Shown here in pieces: positions 41,302 to 52,399 of a stretch of 64,000 bases of DNA. How positions within the stretch are numbered: the stretch's first letter is position 1; every line of letters starts with the position of its first letter. This stretch comes from Punica granatum (taxonomy: Eukaryota; Streptophyta; Magnoliopsida; Myrtales; Lythraceae): positions 2,232,001 to 2,296,000 of the forward strand of contig NC_045128.1 in assembly GCF_007655135.1 (NCBI RefSeq), in the 5' to 3' direction. Made by a program: the position numbers and the translations under genes. The notes beneath the pieces are model-generated. The model had not been told where the DNA came from. It made no database searches and saw nothing but the letters and a program-made list of their open reading frames with translations.

Positions 41302-42399
41302 ATTGAGCGACCATTTCAAGACCATCGCACAACGGGACGCTTACTTCCATCCCCACATCAAGGCAATCTTTGTAAGTTTATAATTCTGTGTTTATTTAAT
41401 TATTCCTTTTATATCATTATCATTATAAGTTCATGCACTCTAAGACCCTAATATTACAGAAAATGCATATATATGTTGGAATCAAATCAATTGAGTTTAT
41501 TATTTATTACAATTGTGGGAACCGCAAATGTAGAAGGAGAAAAAAAGAAGAAAAACATAACTAGAGAGGACCGGCTCACGGGGAAAACTTTTATTTATTT
41601 ATTTATTTATAAGGAGATTATGATTCATGATGGATTTATGAGCCCAGATCTGCTATTTTCACCTGTAAGGCCTGTAAAATTGATCAAATATTATACTTAT
41701 AGCCCAAAGACTGTTACTATGTTCTTAATTAATTAATTAATATTGGAATCGAATATGTGTTAATCGGATAAAAAGATTATGTTAGATCAATTCTTATTTA
41801 TACACGCACAGCCTACAAAAAAAAATTCAGATCAGACCAAATTAGCATATTTTATTTAATTTCATTTCAGGTTGCTGGGCCCAAGCTGTGGTTACTGCAA
41901 TAGCGACCACATACCGTTTCGTGAGAGGAGAGGACTTGCCCCCACTATCCGCGCGAGAGATGCAAGACAGTCTTCCGAAAAAGAGTCGCCTACACTTTGG
42001 GTTGGCCTATGTTATTAAACATGGGGGACTTATCCAGGAGAGCGAATATGAACCGCAACATCTGGGAAGGGTAATTTAATTATTCAATTATTTTTTTACA
42101 TATAAATGATTGAAAATCTTTTCTAATGGTCTTATTTATTTTTATTTTTTTGAATAATGTGCAGCATTTTATGCGTTACGGACATATTGATGGATATAAA
42201 ATGATAAATGTCTACAATGAAGCTGAGCTATTTGAAGCAATCAAGCAGCGACCACTATTGGCTAGCTTTGAAGTGACAGAAGATTTTCAAAACTACAAAG
42301 ATGTACATGTTCTATTACTAGCGCTACGACTACGACTAATAATAATTTAACTTAATAAGGAGAATCTTATTTATTTTTATGCATATAACCCTAAAAATT

Positions 42400-42439
<40 letters not shown>

Positions 42440-42671
42440 ACAGGGAGTTTGTCTAGGACGGGGCAGGATCGTAGGAGTACACGCAATGCTTGTAATAGGG
42501 TTTTGCACGATTCGCATGGAGACAGGCAAGGTGGAAGATTGTTGGATAGTGCAGAACATATGGGGTCTCGAGTGGGGTTCGAATGGTTGTGCTTTTGTAG
42601 TTCGAAATTCTAGGGATTGCAGCAGGATGAGGCTGTTAGATGCAATTGAGATTGACCTAGCCGCGGCTTGA
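41302..42671 (+). CDS. Divergent papain-like (C1A) cysteine protease, 5' end unresolved
   Basis: Four exons join in one frame: 41302-41371, 41871-42070, 42165-42302 and 42444-42671, giving at least 211 aa, close to a mature papain. The order of C1A motifs is right: QGNLCCWAQAV (oxyanion Gln and catalytic Cys, normally QGxCGSCWAFS), then KHGGLIQESEYEP (normally KNGGI.TE..YPY), then GVHAMLVIGF (catalytic His), then WIVQNIWGLEWGSNG (catalytic Asn, normally NSWG). So all four key residues are present, but the surroundings are divergent and the GCxGG and disulfide cysteines are missing. Neither a signal peptide nor a prodomain was found upstream, and the frames at 40504-41200 do not join in phase. 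It may be a partial gene, a protease homologue with altered activity, or an early pseudogene; no stop interrupts the four exons. It stands between cystatin-like copies B and C. Confidence 0.65.
42401..42437 (+). repeat. (CT)n tract at the 3' splice site of the last protease exon
   Basis: An uninterrupted CT run of about 36 bases ends six bases before the acceptor (TTCACAG|GGAGTT at 42443/42444). It serves as the polypyrimidine tract of this intron, so length changes could affect splicing. Confidence 0.9.
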
Positions 42672-42796
42672 TGCATTTATGGGGTCTCGAGTGGGGTTCG
42701 AATGGTTGTGCTTTTGTAGTTCGAAATTCTAGGGATTGCAGCAGGATGCGGCTGTTAGATGCAATTGAGATTGACCTGGCCGCGGCTTGATGCATT
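42559..42796 (+). repeat. Tandem duplication of the protease gene's last-exon end, 2 x 119 bp
   Basis: Unit 1 (42559-42677) codes the NIWG-WGSNG segment through the stop codon; unit 2 (42678-42796) repeats it after the stop. By eye only two substitutions separate them (ggatgAgg/ggatgCgg, acctAgcc/acctGgcc). Because 119 is not a multiple of three and unit 2 follows the stop, it lies in the 3' UTR and is not translated from this start. Confidence 0.95.
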
Positions 42797-44414
42797 CAGT
42801 TGTATTGACTGAGTGATAGGTTCCATGATGGATTTTGTATAAGCATGCAGTTAGGACGGACCATGTTTGTGACTGACTTGATGAGGTTTGATGACCAGTT
42901 TGGTTCAGCTAACTATGTTTTGCAGGTTTTAGGTTCGTAGAACAATTTGGGAAATGAGTGCGGAGAATCACAATCAAACTTCATTATAGGAAAAAGAATT
43001 AAAAAAAAATCCAATAAATTTGACCTTCAGTCAATTTCTTGATCATATGAATTTTAAAAGTACAAAATCAATCATATATGTTTGATCTATTAGATACTTT
43101 TGGTCTATTTCGTAACCGGTTATAACGAAGCCGCTGACGTGAACTTCGTGCCGTTAATTCTATCCATGTGACAACGTATTATTGGCTGAAAAACTAAACA
43201 AAAAAAATCGTTAAATTTTACCAAAACACCTTTAAAAAGCAAAAAATATTAAAAATTAAAAATATATTCTAAAAAATCCAATAAACAAACTTCAATTTGT
43301 TTTCGACATCGCCAGAAGGAACCCCCCACCACCCGGCGATGCCCAGCCCATCAAGGGTTTGGGATTTCCCCCTTTTTATATATATTTTTATTTTTAAATA
43401 TTTTTGGTTTTTTAACTAATAACACATTGCCACGTGAATAAAATTAACAGCTTGAAATTCATGTCAGCAAATTTGTTATGTCCAGTTACAGAACATACTA
43501 AAAATATCCCGGATGAAATGTATATAATTAATTCGACACTTTTGAAGTTTATATTGTTAAAAATTGATTGAAGATCAAACTTGTAGGACTATTTTTTATT
43601 TTTTCCTTTTTTCCCTTCATTGTATATTTCCTAATTGACTGACATGTAGTATGTCAAACGATCGTAGACTAGGTGGCGTGCCTTCTTTATCACATCCCAT
43701 TATGGTGTATGATTTTTGGTAGTTAATAAAAAAAAAAATTTTTTAAAAAGGTGTACTATGAGAAGAGCCCAAGGACATGCTGTCGTTGGGGGCCCAGCTA
43801 TGAGGAAGCCCTGCATTTGGGGCGTCAAAGGGGCCCATAGCACCTTGGCCGGGGGTTTCAACATTTTTAGAAGCTGCCAGACGAGATTGAGATCAAGAGT
43901 TAGCGCAGCCACTCGAAAAAGCCTTGCATATCCATCAATAAATATATGTTAAAGCTCAACTAGAAGATTCTATAAAGTAGTTTTTATAAATGAATCATGT
44001 GAAAACGAGCTAGAAATTCTTTTTCTTTTTTTCAGATAAGTGTCGGGACATTCATTAGACCAAAAAAACACGAGTACCGACACAAATTCAAGCCCCACAA
44101 ATTGGATAATAACAGAACCTTTCTAACCGTTCATAAGCACGCAGGCTCAACTTGAAGCTAGAAATTCATGTGAAAAGATACGTGAACATACCCTATTTTA
44201 AACTCAGATTATTATGAAATCTGCCACACTATTAATTAATTAAGCTCGCCTATGACCACAAATTAATTTTCCGAGGATAGGTAGATAAGATAGACAGCTT
44301 CACAAGTCGATCGGTCAATCATCAATGGATCTAATTAACATCTATCTAGAACTAGACATGAAAAAGAGAGGCTCTGCACGCGGGAATATGTGAGACTAAT
44401 GAAATATGGTCTGG

Positions 44415-45554
44415 TCATCGGGGCAACATAGGGGCCGAGGAGTAGCTGGGAAGGTGTGAAGTGAACAAACCTTTGAACCTGCAGAAGAAGACGACAGATT
44501 TATGAACTGGAAATATCGTCAGCACCTTCGCTCGATAAACTTTCGGCTCAGCAGCATCGCCGGCAGCATTGTCATCGACAATATCACGGGCCGAGAAAGT
44601 AATATAAAGCATAGGACCTCCTCCAATGTCGATATTTAACTTCAGAATATAGGGATCGCATATTTTTGTGGCCTACAAAGCAGAATATATTACAGTTCCA
44701 GACTTCAGAGAACTGTATGTATAATATATATCAAATCTATATACGAATAAAATCGCAGAGCAAGATCGGATGGATTGCTAATTTCGAGGTCGGAATATAT
44801 GGCTTGCGAGGAATTAGGAGACATGATAAAGCCAGGGATGTGTGGAGGAATGAATCACTTACATTGATGCTGTTAGAGTTGTAGTTCTCAACAACTTTAT
44901 CCAAGGTGATAACGTAGTGATCTCTGCCCCTCAGTTCATCATCTACCGGCAGAGGTCGAATCATGAAGTCCACAACATCCCCAAAATCACCAACCTCGAA
45001 ACCCTAAACGAAAGAACAGTCCATCAATCGGAAATGTTTTTATCATCAGATGACCAAAAACAACAATAACGAAGAAAATTAACCTTCGATTGATTGATTG
45101 ATTGATTGATTGATTTATACTTGATCAAAATTGGCAAACATCAACACAACGTATCGGAATCAGTATCAACTATTTGATACATACATCGCTTTCGGCGACT
45201 TGTCTGCGGTAAAGCTCTTCCTGCTCGGGCGTCATGGTCTTGAGGCGGCCATCACCAAAGGGAGGGAGATCGGAAACGTCCATCACCTCAACCTAAGACG
45301 ATCGATTGATAATGATTTCATCATCAGATCAGACGAAAGAAGAAGAAGAATAACGAACTAACGACCAATAAAACAACGTGATTGATAACTCAGGATTGAT
45401 TAAAATTTGCGAACTGTATAAATATATATGTATGACGTATCAGAATCAATATTAACTATTAGATACATACCTTGCCTCCATGGGAAAGGTCAGTCTGCTC
45501 GTGCACCGCCGTCTTCTTGAAGCCATTACCGTGGGGAGGATGCGTTTCTGCCAT
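44415..45554 (-). CDS. Cystatin-like protein, copy C, lacking the last exon
   Basis: Exons are 45554-45471, 45292-45185, 45003-44863 and 44672-44415 if the fourth exon reads through to its first stop. The first three have the same lengths as in A and B and no disruption (start MAETHPPHGNGFKKTAVHEQ; RDHYVITLDK; GGGPMLYITF; KVYRAKV). The fifth exon of A and B is absent because of the deletion near 44185. The likely product therefore ends RFKGLFTSHLPSYSSAPMLP-R (about 197 aa), with a tail unlike that of A and B unless another acceptor is used. The body of the cystatin-like fold is intact, so this may be a functional variant or an incipient pseudogene. The region upstream of the start carries long TA tracts. 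Confidence 0.6.
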
Positions 45555-45631
45555 AGCCGCCTTGCCTGGATAAGAAATTGAGAGCCAATCGGGAACCGGA
45601 ACGAAGGCGAGGAGAGTATATATATACAAAC

Positions 45632-45634
<3 letters not shown>

Positions 45635-45677
<43 letters not shown>

Positions 45678-45804
45678 ATAAAGCGAGGGATATACGGACT
45701 TAGCTTGATTCCTGAGCAGAAAAAAAAAAGAGAGAGAGAGAGAAAGAAAAGGGCAAAAAAAATGATAAATTATAAATTTCCTTAATTTAAGGCATATTAT
45801 ATCG

Positions 45805-45838
<34 letters not shown>
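45635..45838. repeat. Two (TA)n expansions upstream of copy C
   Basis: TA tracts at about 45635-45674 and 45807-45838 lie 80-285 bp upstream of the copy C start codon. Copies A and B have much shorter TA runs at the same places (for example tatatatatgtatatgatat), so both tracts expanded in C after duplication. Confidence 0.9.
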
Positions 45839-45841
<3 letters not shown>

Positions 45842-46327
45842 GCTTTGGGTTAGTGGGGGAGCGGATCGCTGCCGATAATCGGAAACTTTCTATCAGGGGC
45901 GGCAAATTTTGTCAGCACGGACGACCACAGTAAATAGCAACCTTCTCATCTATATGCAATGGATCAATAGCCCCATTAATTTTTTTTTCACATTCGCGAA
46001 TTATAGACTAAACTGTTGGGGGTGGTTGATTTCCGATGGTAGTGGCATCGCCGACTCGCAGGGGGCTACCACACCCTAGGATGAGGCCGCTAACAGCTCC
46101 TAAGGTGACCGACAACCACACCCAACCACCACCCGCACTAATTAAAACCCCATTTTTTTTTTCAATCGGGGTAATTCTCAGTAGACGATGGCGGGGCTAC
46201 CACTTTCGGGATGAGGTCGTCAGCAACCTTAGGAGGCACCAACAATCTCATTCTAGTGGTGGTGACCCTTTGAAACAAGTTCTAGTAATGAGTCAACAAT
46301 CTCATTCTAATATTTTCTTCCCTTAAT

Positions 46328-46460
46328 TAAGGTCTTAGGTTCAAGTCTTGAGAATGAAAAATATCTTTAATCAGGAGAGTTTTTACCCTTTAATAAGTCA
46401 ATCCGGCTCGAATTAGATTAGTCATGGCTTGTTAGACTTCTAAATACCATGATACACATC
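46328..46460 (+). mobile_element. SINE-like element in copy C
   Basis: It contains aggttcaagtcttgagaatg (B-box-like) and the body up to aaataccatgatacacat, matching the element at 24334-24492 in copy A. The A-box end is missing or diverged here: the left part joins at ccttaattaaggtcttagg. Confidence 0.45.
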
Positions 46461-46967
46461 GTAAAAAAAGTATATATGGTAAAAACAATAAATTACACAA
46501 ATAATATATGTATGTATAATGTGTAAAATTGGAATAACAATGATTGTGGAAAAAGTTATTCCAACCGAAAGGACATGCAAAAGAAAGAGACTATCTCAAT
46601 AAATTTCCACGTAAAATTTAATAAAATGAAAAACTGACTCTTTATGCGAGATGAATTAAAGAAATAGTGATGATAGAAGGCATATCCATCAAGAATTAGG
46701 GAGGAAAATTGCTTGTGGTAGTGGGTTTGATGATGTTAGATCGATTTGAAGCAAGGTTAATAAAAAGGGTTGAGAATAAATGTAAAAGTCAGAAAAGACA
46801 GGGGGAAAAATTGGGTAAGAGATGGCGGAAATCCTACAAGCAATACCCTTTCCTCTTTTAATTTTGGCGATGGTGGAAAGATTTGCGGCGGAAAATGCCA
46901 CCTCAAAAGTAACCCCAAGCAAAACGGCATTATGAGAGAAGCAACGCACGCCCAAATGCACACTTTA

Positions 46968-47280
46968 TATTTTATTTGATTTTAAAATATAATTTTAATT
47001 ATATTTTAATTTAACTCTATTTATTTTTAATTTAACAACATAATTATTATTATTTTCATTTTTTTATCTTAACTGTTATTCAATTGAATTTTTAATATTA
47101 AATTTCATCAACTATTTATTACTTTTTTTACAATTCAACAACACAATCATTACTTTCTCTCAACTATACAATATTTTTTTAATATTTTTCTCATAATTTA
47201 ACAATATATTCATTACAATCCAATTATATTTATATATATATATATATATACACAAAGTGGAGTAGAGACCAAAGGGGTAA
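46968..47280. mobile_element. Degenerate MITE of the GTTTGGTTTT family, only in copy C
   Basis: Relative to copy A (near 25005), about 310 bp interrupt the shared sequence between aatgcacactt and ttatttatttttt. The insert contains the family phrases ttcaacaacacaatcattac and tctcaactat and ends in a TA tract near 47230-47250. The termini are eroded. Confidence 0.5.
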
Positions 47281-48304
47281 GTTATTTATTTTTTTATCAG
47301 CTTTTAATTTATTATTTATTCTATTTGCCGCCATTAATAAGGCGCCACATGGCACGTGAGCTTGGCGCTGTTGATTTTTCCTTCAAGGCAAGTGGATGGA
47401 GGACCAAATTGATGGGGTTTATCAAACAGTAGGAACTTTATTGATGACTTTCAATTTAGAGGACAAAACTGATGATTACCCAAAATATTAGGGACCAAAA
47501 TGACAATTTACTATAAATTATACTACTGCTTAAAATCAAGATGAGAGTTTATAACCGCCCAAACATCTACTATGAAGTTATTAAAATAAGTTCTCTAATG
47601 TCTTGCTATGAGATGTTTTTGCTCATGTGTTGAGCATCTGTCGCGTTAGTATTTCGACAATTCGTATAAGCTTTTTATAAATCAACCTTCCATTTTTCTA
47701 TTTTAAATTTGGAAAAATAGCACACTAGCCATTTTTATACCGTATCTAGTATGCCGTTTAACTGACGTCAGAAAAATGCCAAGTTGGGCCACATCTGCAC
47801 CATTGTAAATTGGCTAGCTCACAAGTCATTGGGTTTGTCTTGGATCCACTACTTCAGCTCCCCACTGGAGGGCATTTCACGTCTTTTACAGGAAGTATTA
47901 ATGGGACTTTCTTATTTTTCTACTATGTAAGATAATTTAATTTTTATTTAGGGCTTCTACCCCTTTTTACCAAAAAAAAAAAGTGAGACAGTGAAAATTG
48001 AGAAAAATGTGTAGTTGTGTACTATATATGATGCTCTTTTACCTAAATTTAATGTATGTCTATGAAAACATAAATATAGAAATAATAAATGCAATTGCTA
48101 TCAATAATAAGATCATTACTCTATAAAATAGTATATACTAATTATGAGCATTGCTATTTGTGTCGACGGAGCATGCCACCTACATATGCCGAAAATAAGG
48201 GTGAATGGCATAATGGCATAGACAGTAATAATTTCAAAAGTCAATGACAATTTATAATCACTTGCATTTAGCAGAAGTAGGCACATGTAATTGAGTTCTA
48301 GTGA

Positions 48305-48480
48305 ATTTTAGTATCCAAAAGCCCCATTGAATCTCAACTAATCTAGTCGAACCGGGTCGGCCCACAAAAAGATAAAATTCTCTCATAATTGATTTTTTAC
48401 ATTCACAATGACTCGAGCCCGAGATCTTGCTTAAAATGAACAAATGCCGAACCGCTTGAATTAATGAACGTTGGTCCTAT
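48305..48480 (-). mobile_element. SINE-like element, copy C, reversed
   Basis: On the minus strand it begins ttaattcaagcggttcggca, has a B-box-like segment (atctcgggctcgagtcattg) and ends ggggcttttggatactaaaa. It is orthologous to the members at 26459-26625 and 32022-32200. Confidence 0.5.
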
Positions 48481-48529
48481 TGAGTTTTAGACCAAAGTAT
48501 TCTTCCTTTCAAAATTAATTCCCACAATA

Positions 48530-49111
48530 TAGGGGTGTGCACGGGTACCGGGTATATCCGGAACCGGTCGGAACCTACCCGTTAGGATAGGGTCCGGGTA
48601 GCTCGTATTGAAAATATGATAGGTTCCTGGTATTAAAATTAGGAATTGGTGAAAATCGGTTCCGATTCCTGCTTATAGAGTATCCGGAATCGGTTATTTA
48701 TTAAAATAAAAAAGATGAAAGAGTAAGTTTACTGTCTCCTCTAATGAATCAGAACAGAGGTACTTTGTTGTGTGGGATCGTATTATGGATGTTTAATTTT
48801 GTTAATGAATTGATGAGACATATATATATATATATATTTTTGTTGTGGATTAATCTAAATTTATGTTGATATTCTATTTGGCGTGATTACTGATTATATA
48901 TGTGTCATTTTCGATTTTATTTAGCGAAACAAAAAAATTACAGGTTCCAACAGGGTACCCGAAACCTGTGGTATAGTACAAGTTCCGAGTAGGTTCCGGT
49001 TCTAGGATTCAATAGGGTAGGGTTCGGTTCCAAAATTTTGAAACCTATCCCTTACAAGGTGAGGTACAGGTATTGTAAAAAATACAGGATATTCGGAACC
49101 GATCACCCCTA
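48530..49111. mobile_element. hAT-type non-autonomous element, 582 bp, only in copy C
   Basis: The ends are TAGGGGTG and CACCCCTA, perfect complements of the kind typical of plant hAT elements. A perfect 8-bp target duplication, CCACAATA, flanks it (48522-48529 and 49112-49119). Copy B (near 32235) has the uninterrupted empty site ttcccacaatagacttccc. The inside is rich in gg(t/a)accg and ggttccg words and holds no transposase frame. Confidence 0.9.
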
Positions 49112-51717
49112 CCACAATAGACTTCTACTCCCAAAGTAGACTCATGTTATTTTCTCAATTATTATACCATTCCCTTAACTTTTTAATTTGTTTCATTTTG
49201 AATCCTTTCCGTAATAAACTCTTTTATTTATTAGAATGAATGTATTATTTGTGAGATTATCATTACACTTATTCTTAAATAGATTACCACGAACCAATAT
49301 TTAAATTTTATGAAAATTTATTATAGTTTAAGCAAGTGATTTTCATCTCATATAGAACTATAGATAAAGGTATGAAAATAAATTTACCCATTTTGTTTAA
49401 ATTTAAATAATAGATAGATATACATAATAAACATTTTTGGAATGAACTTCTTCATCAATATTTATATTATAAAATTTTGACTTATATGTTTTTTTTTAGA
49501 AATTTAACACTCGATGATTTTTATCAAATTACTAACGTTTTATATTTTTTCTGCGACTTGAATTAGAAATTTGAAAATAAATGAACAAGAAATTCTTCAT
49601 TAGTACGTTATTGATGTGAAATATATAAGTAAATATACTTAAAATATACTAATCTAAAATAAGAGTAACAAACCTACATGTAATATCTATTTAAAAATTT
49701 TTATAACTTGAACTTCTATTATGAAAAGATATATTATTAGGGTAAGAAAAGTCAAAAGATCCTTTCATATGAAGTATTTCCGAAGAAAAAAAAAGAATCT
49801 ATTTACAATAAATCTTATTATTAGATATATTTCATAGCAATCAACATATACATTAAGCATATGCTTGAAATTCTCACATAGAAGACACCTATCAAGCGAC
49901 TAATCAAACGAATGAAAGGCTCTTAGTACAAAATTAAAGCTAATAACGTATATGTTGGTTGTTATTAAATATATCTTAAATATTCAAAATGTAAAAAATA
50001 AATATTTTTAATATATATCATATATGTTTAAAATATAAATCTTATGCGAAGCTTAAGCTCTAATGTTTTTATTTTTAATTTTCATGATAATATAATTAAA
50101 GGGCATGTATAAAACAAACTTGTAAATAATTCGTTCATGCTAATCTATGAGACCTTATTTCAAAAGGGATTTAAGGAAACACATCATAAAGTTAAGGGAT
50201 TGGATGAATAATTAAGAAAATAACATAAGTCTATAGTGGGAAATAGATTTTGGGGAAGTCTATTGTGGGATTAATTTAAGAAAAAAAAGTCCCTTTTGCT
50301 CCGAAGCTTAGCAATTCGGCATAATTATCAATCTATATACATCTATATACATTTATAGGTTAGGTCAACATGTAAGAAGGCGCCACGTCGGACGAAGCTT
50401 ACCTCCCATTGAGTGACTCTTGGTCTTGGATTAACCACCAATGTAAATGCAACAAATGGGATATGTTATGGTGCCACATCATATTTTAATCCAAGGGTCC
50501 ACTTCTTTAACTTGCTATTAATTTCTGTAAACTCTTTAAATATATTTATATCCATTTTGGAATAAATAATACTTTAAAAAATGAATAAACTGTTGTTATA
50601 TCCATTTCCATCTTCTTCCTATTCGATTTCCTACGTTAGAGTTAAGAAAGAGAAGATACGGAGAGGAAGAGACATTCAGCTAAAACATTAGCTGAGTCAG
50701 GACGACTACAATTTCTATTGTTTCACATAATGGAACATGCTTAATATTATCGTGGACCGAATAAGTTAAAAACACACCTTAACCGTAACGCGTTCTTATT
50801 TTCTCAATCGTTAACAATTCCAAAAAAAAATGATTTTTCTCCTATTGTTCCTAGCTCACGTATTGCACGGGCCAATCATCTATTTTCCACTATTTTCAAA
50901 ATTTTACCTATAAGAAAATGATTATTATAAAGAAGAAGGAAAAGAAAGGATTAGCCTAACGTGCGGGCTTGAAATCAGTTAAATGGTAATTAACCCATTA
51001 GGGCTAATCATAACATTATGCCCGCCCAACCAGGTGGACCTAAGACATAACACAATTACTATCTTTTGATCTATGGCGAATTGGGAATATAACACTATGA
51101 GTAACATATTTGATCAGACTAGTCATGTGGAACCATGATTCGTCCACAAATAAATTGTTTTAAGAACGTGTTATGCCATTAATTGTACTAGTAACATTTA
51201 TCTTAATGAGTGACTGCTTTCATACAATTCTCTTCTTCGAGAAAGCAAGTGCCATATTTTAGCATATTTTTCCTTATTCACTTCATACCTCTTGAATTTA
51301 TTCAATTTCTTTTTTTTTTCCTCATCGAATAACTTTAAAACATATCCTCAAGGCTCAATAAATGAACCGATAGCTCTCTTATTCCGATCAATAAGCTATC
51401 AACTCTCAGAATTTCTCAAGAGTCTTAAGCAATGTTATCTTAAGGCCCTATTTCCTATTTATATATCGTAAGGCCCTCATTGCTTTAGGAAATTAGATGA
51501 GATGAGATGAGGCTCCCTTACACACTCTTTCAAATTTTTGATACCCTTTTGGCCCTTCGCTTTGGATGTGTATAGGTTATTCATATAATGCCAATTTTCT
51601 CTTTTCTTCCCTTGAAAGAGGAAAAACCTTAAAAGTCCCAAACACTCAACAAATATATCTTACAAAATATCTATCCTACACAAATCTCTTCGACTTCTCC
51701 CCTCACTCTGTCTCGAT

Positions 51718-52235
51718 ATGGCTTATCATCATGAACATCATCAGCTACCCTGCCTGCACTGCTAGCATCAGTACAGCTACATTCAAATGGTAAACATATA
51801 TTCTTCTTGCGAAAGACGGTAATTATGATTATTAAATCGTGTCGGGGAAGTAATTAACTAACACATCGCCTTGTAAACCGACCCGCAAGTTCAGCATCTG
51901 ATAGAGAGGTGCATGTGCTTCCCCATGACCACGGAAGACTGCATCTCGGCTCTAGCCAAACACGATAGCATCTAGCCGTTCATCACCCTGATCAATTTCT
52001 CTCTAAGATACTAATCAATTCTCGATCATTATTTATTAATTACTGTAAAGCTCGAGGGCTCTAAGCACACATGCAGTAAGGGATATCCCACGAGAGACAA
52101 TCTAGATCATGGTTATATATACAAACTAACTAAGATGTGATTTTATGCGCCATACATACATAACATGGGTTTTGCTGGGCCATTCTAGTGTGGCGAGAGC
52201 TGCTAAAGGAGAACCGGAGCTTTTTCCGAGCATAA
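51718..52235 (+). pseudogene. Pseudogene of a plant-specific small protein (TIGR01589-like), copy C
   Basis: Three exon remnants line up with the family I recall as TIGR01589. Exon 1 (51718-51789) reads MAYHHEHHQLPCLHC-stop-HQYSYIQM and ends at ATG|GTAAAC. Exon 2 (about 51890-51990) reads QHLIERCMCFPMTTEDCISA then LAKHDSI-stop-PFITL. Exon 3 (52189-52235) reads WRELLKENRSFFRA then stop. The in-frame stops are TAG 51763-51765, TAG 51973-51975 and TAA 52233-52235. The exon 2 acceptor reads cccgcaag where copy B has cccgcagg, so the splice site is also damaged. Three nonsense changes and a lost acceptor make this a dead gene. The homology to exon 3 lies outside the part shared with copy B. The function of the family is unknown to me. 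Confidence 0.75.
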
Positions 52236-52399
52236 AACCATGTCGTCTCGGCCACATCCCAGTGGCAATTAAACAGGCACACTGACCAAGGGGTGTTCAG
52301 ATCAGTGGGAAGAGGAACGTGAAGAAGGCTGTGGAGGTGATCGTGAACATATATTATACTCATGTTTATCTTCCGCAGAGGAAGCAATATTGATTAAGA

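Larger units (their letters stand above)
43548..51898. repeat. Segmental duplication, copy C
   Basis: It starts with the same sequence as copy B (tgttaaaaattgattgaaga, then tcaaacgatcgtagactagg) and carries the third cystatin-like gene and the long shared non-coding stretch. A deletion joins cgtgaacata at about 44185 to aactcagattattatgaaat, removing about 480 bp present in A (about 21615-22090) with the gene's last exon. Insertions specific to C are a degenerate MITE (46968-47280) and a hAT MITE (48530-49111). Copy C keeps the right-hand end and the pseudogene. Confidence 0.9.

Noticed and set aside
45459..45905. 148-codon minus-strand frame over the copy C first exon
   Set aside because: Only the final MAETHPPHGNGF part is real exon 1; the upstream part is a translation of TA tracts (IYIYIY).
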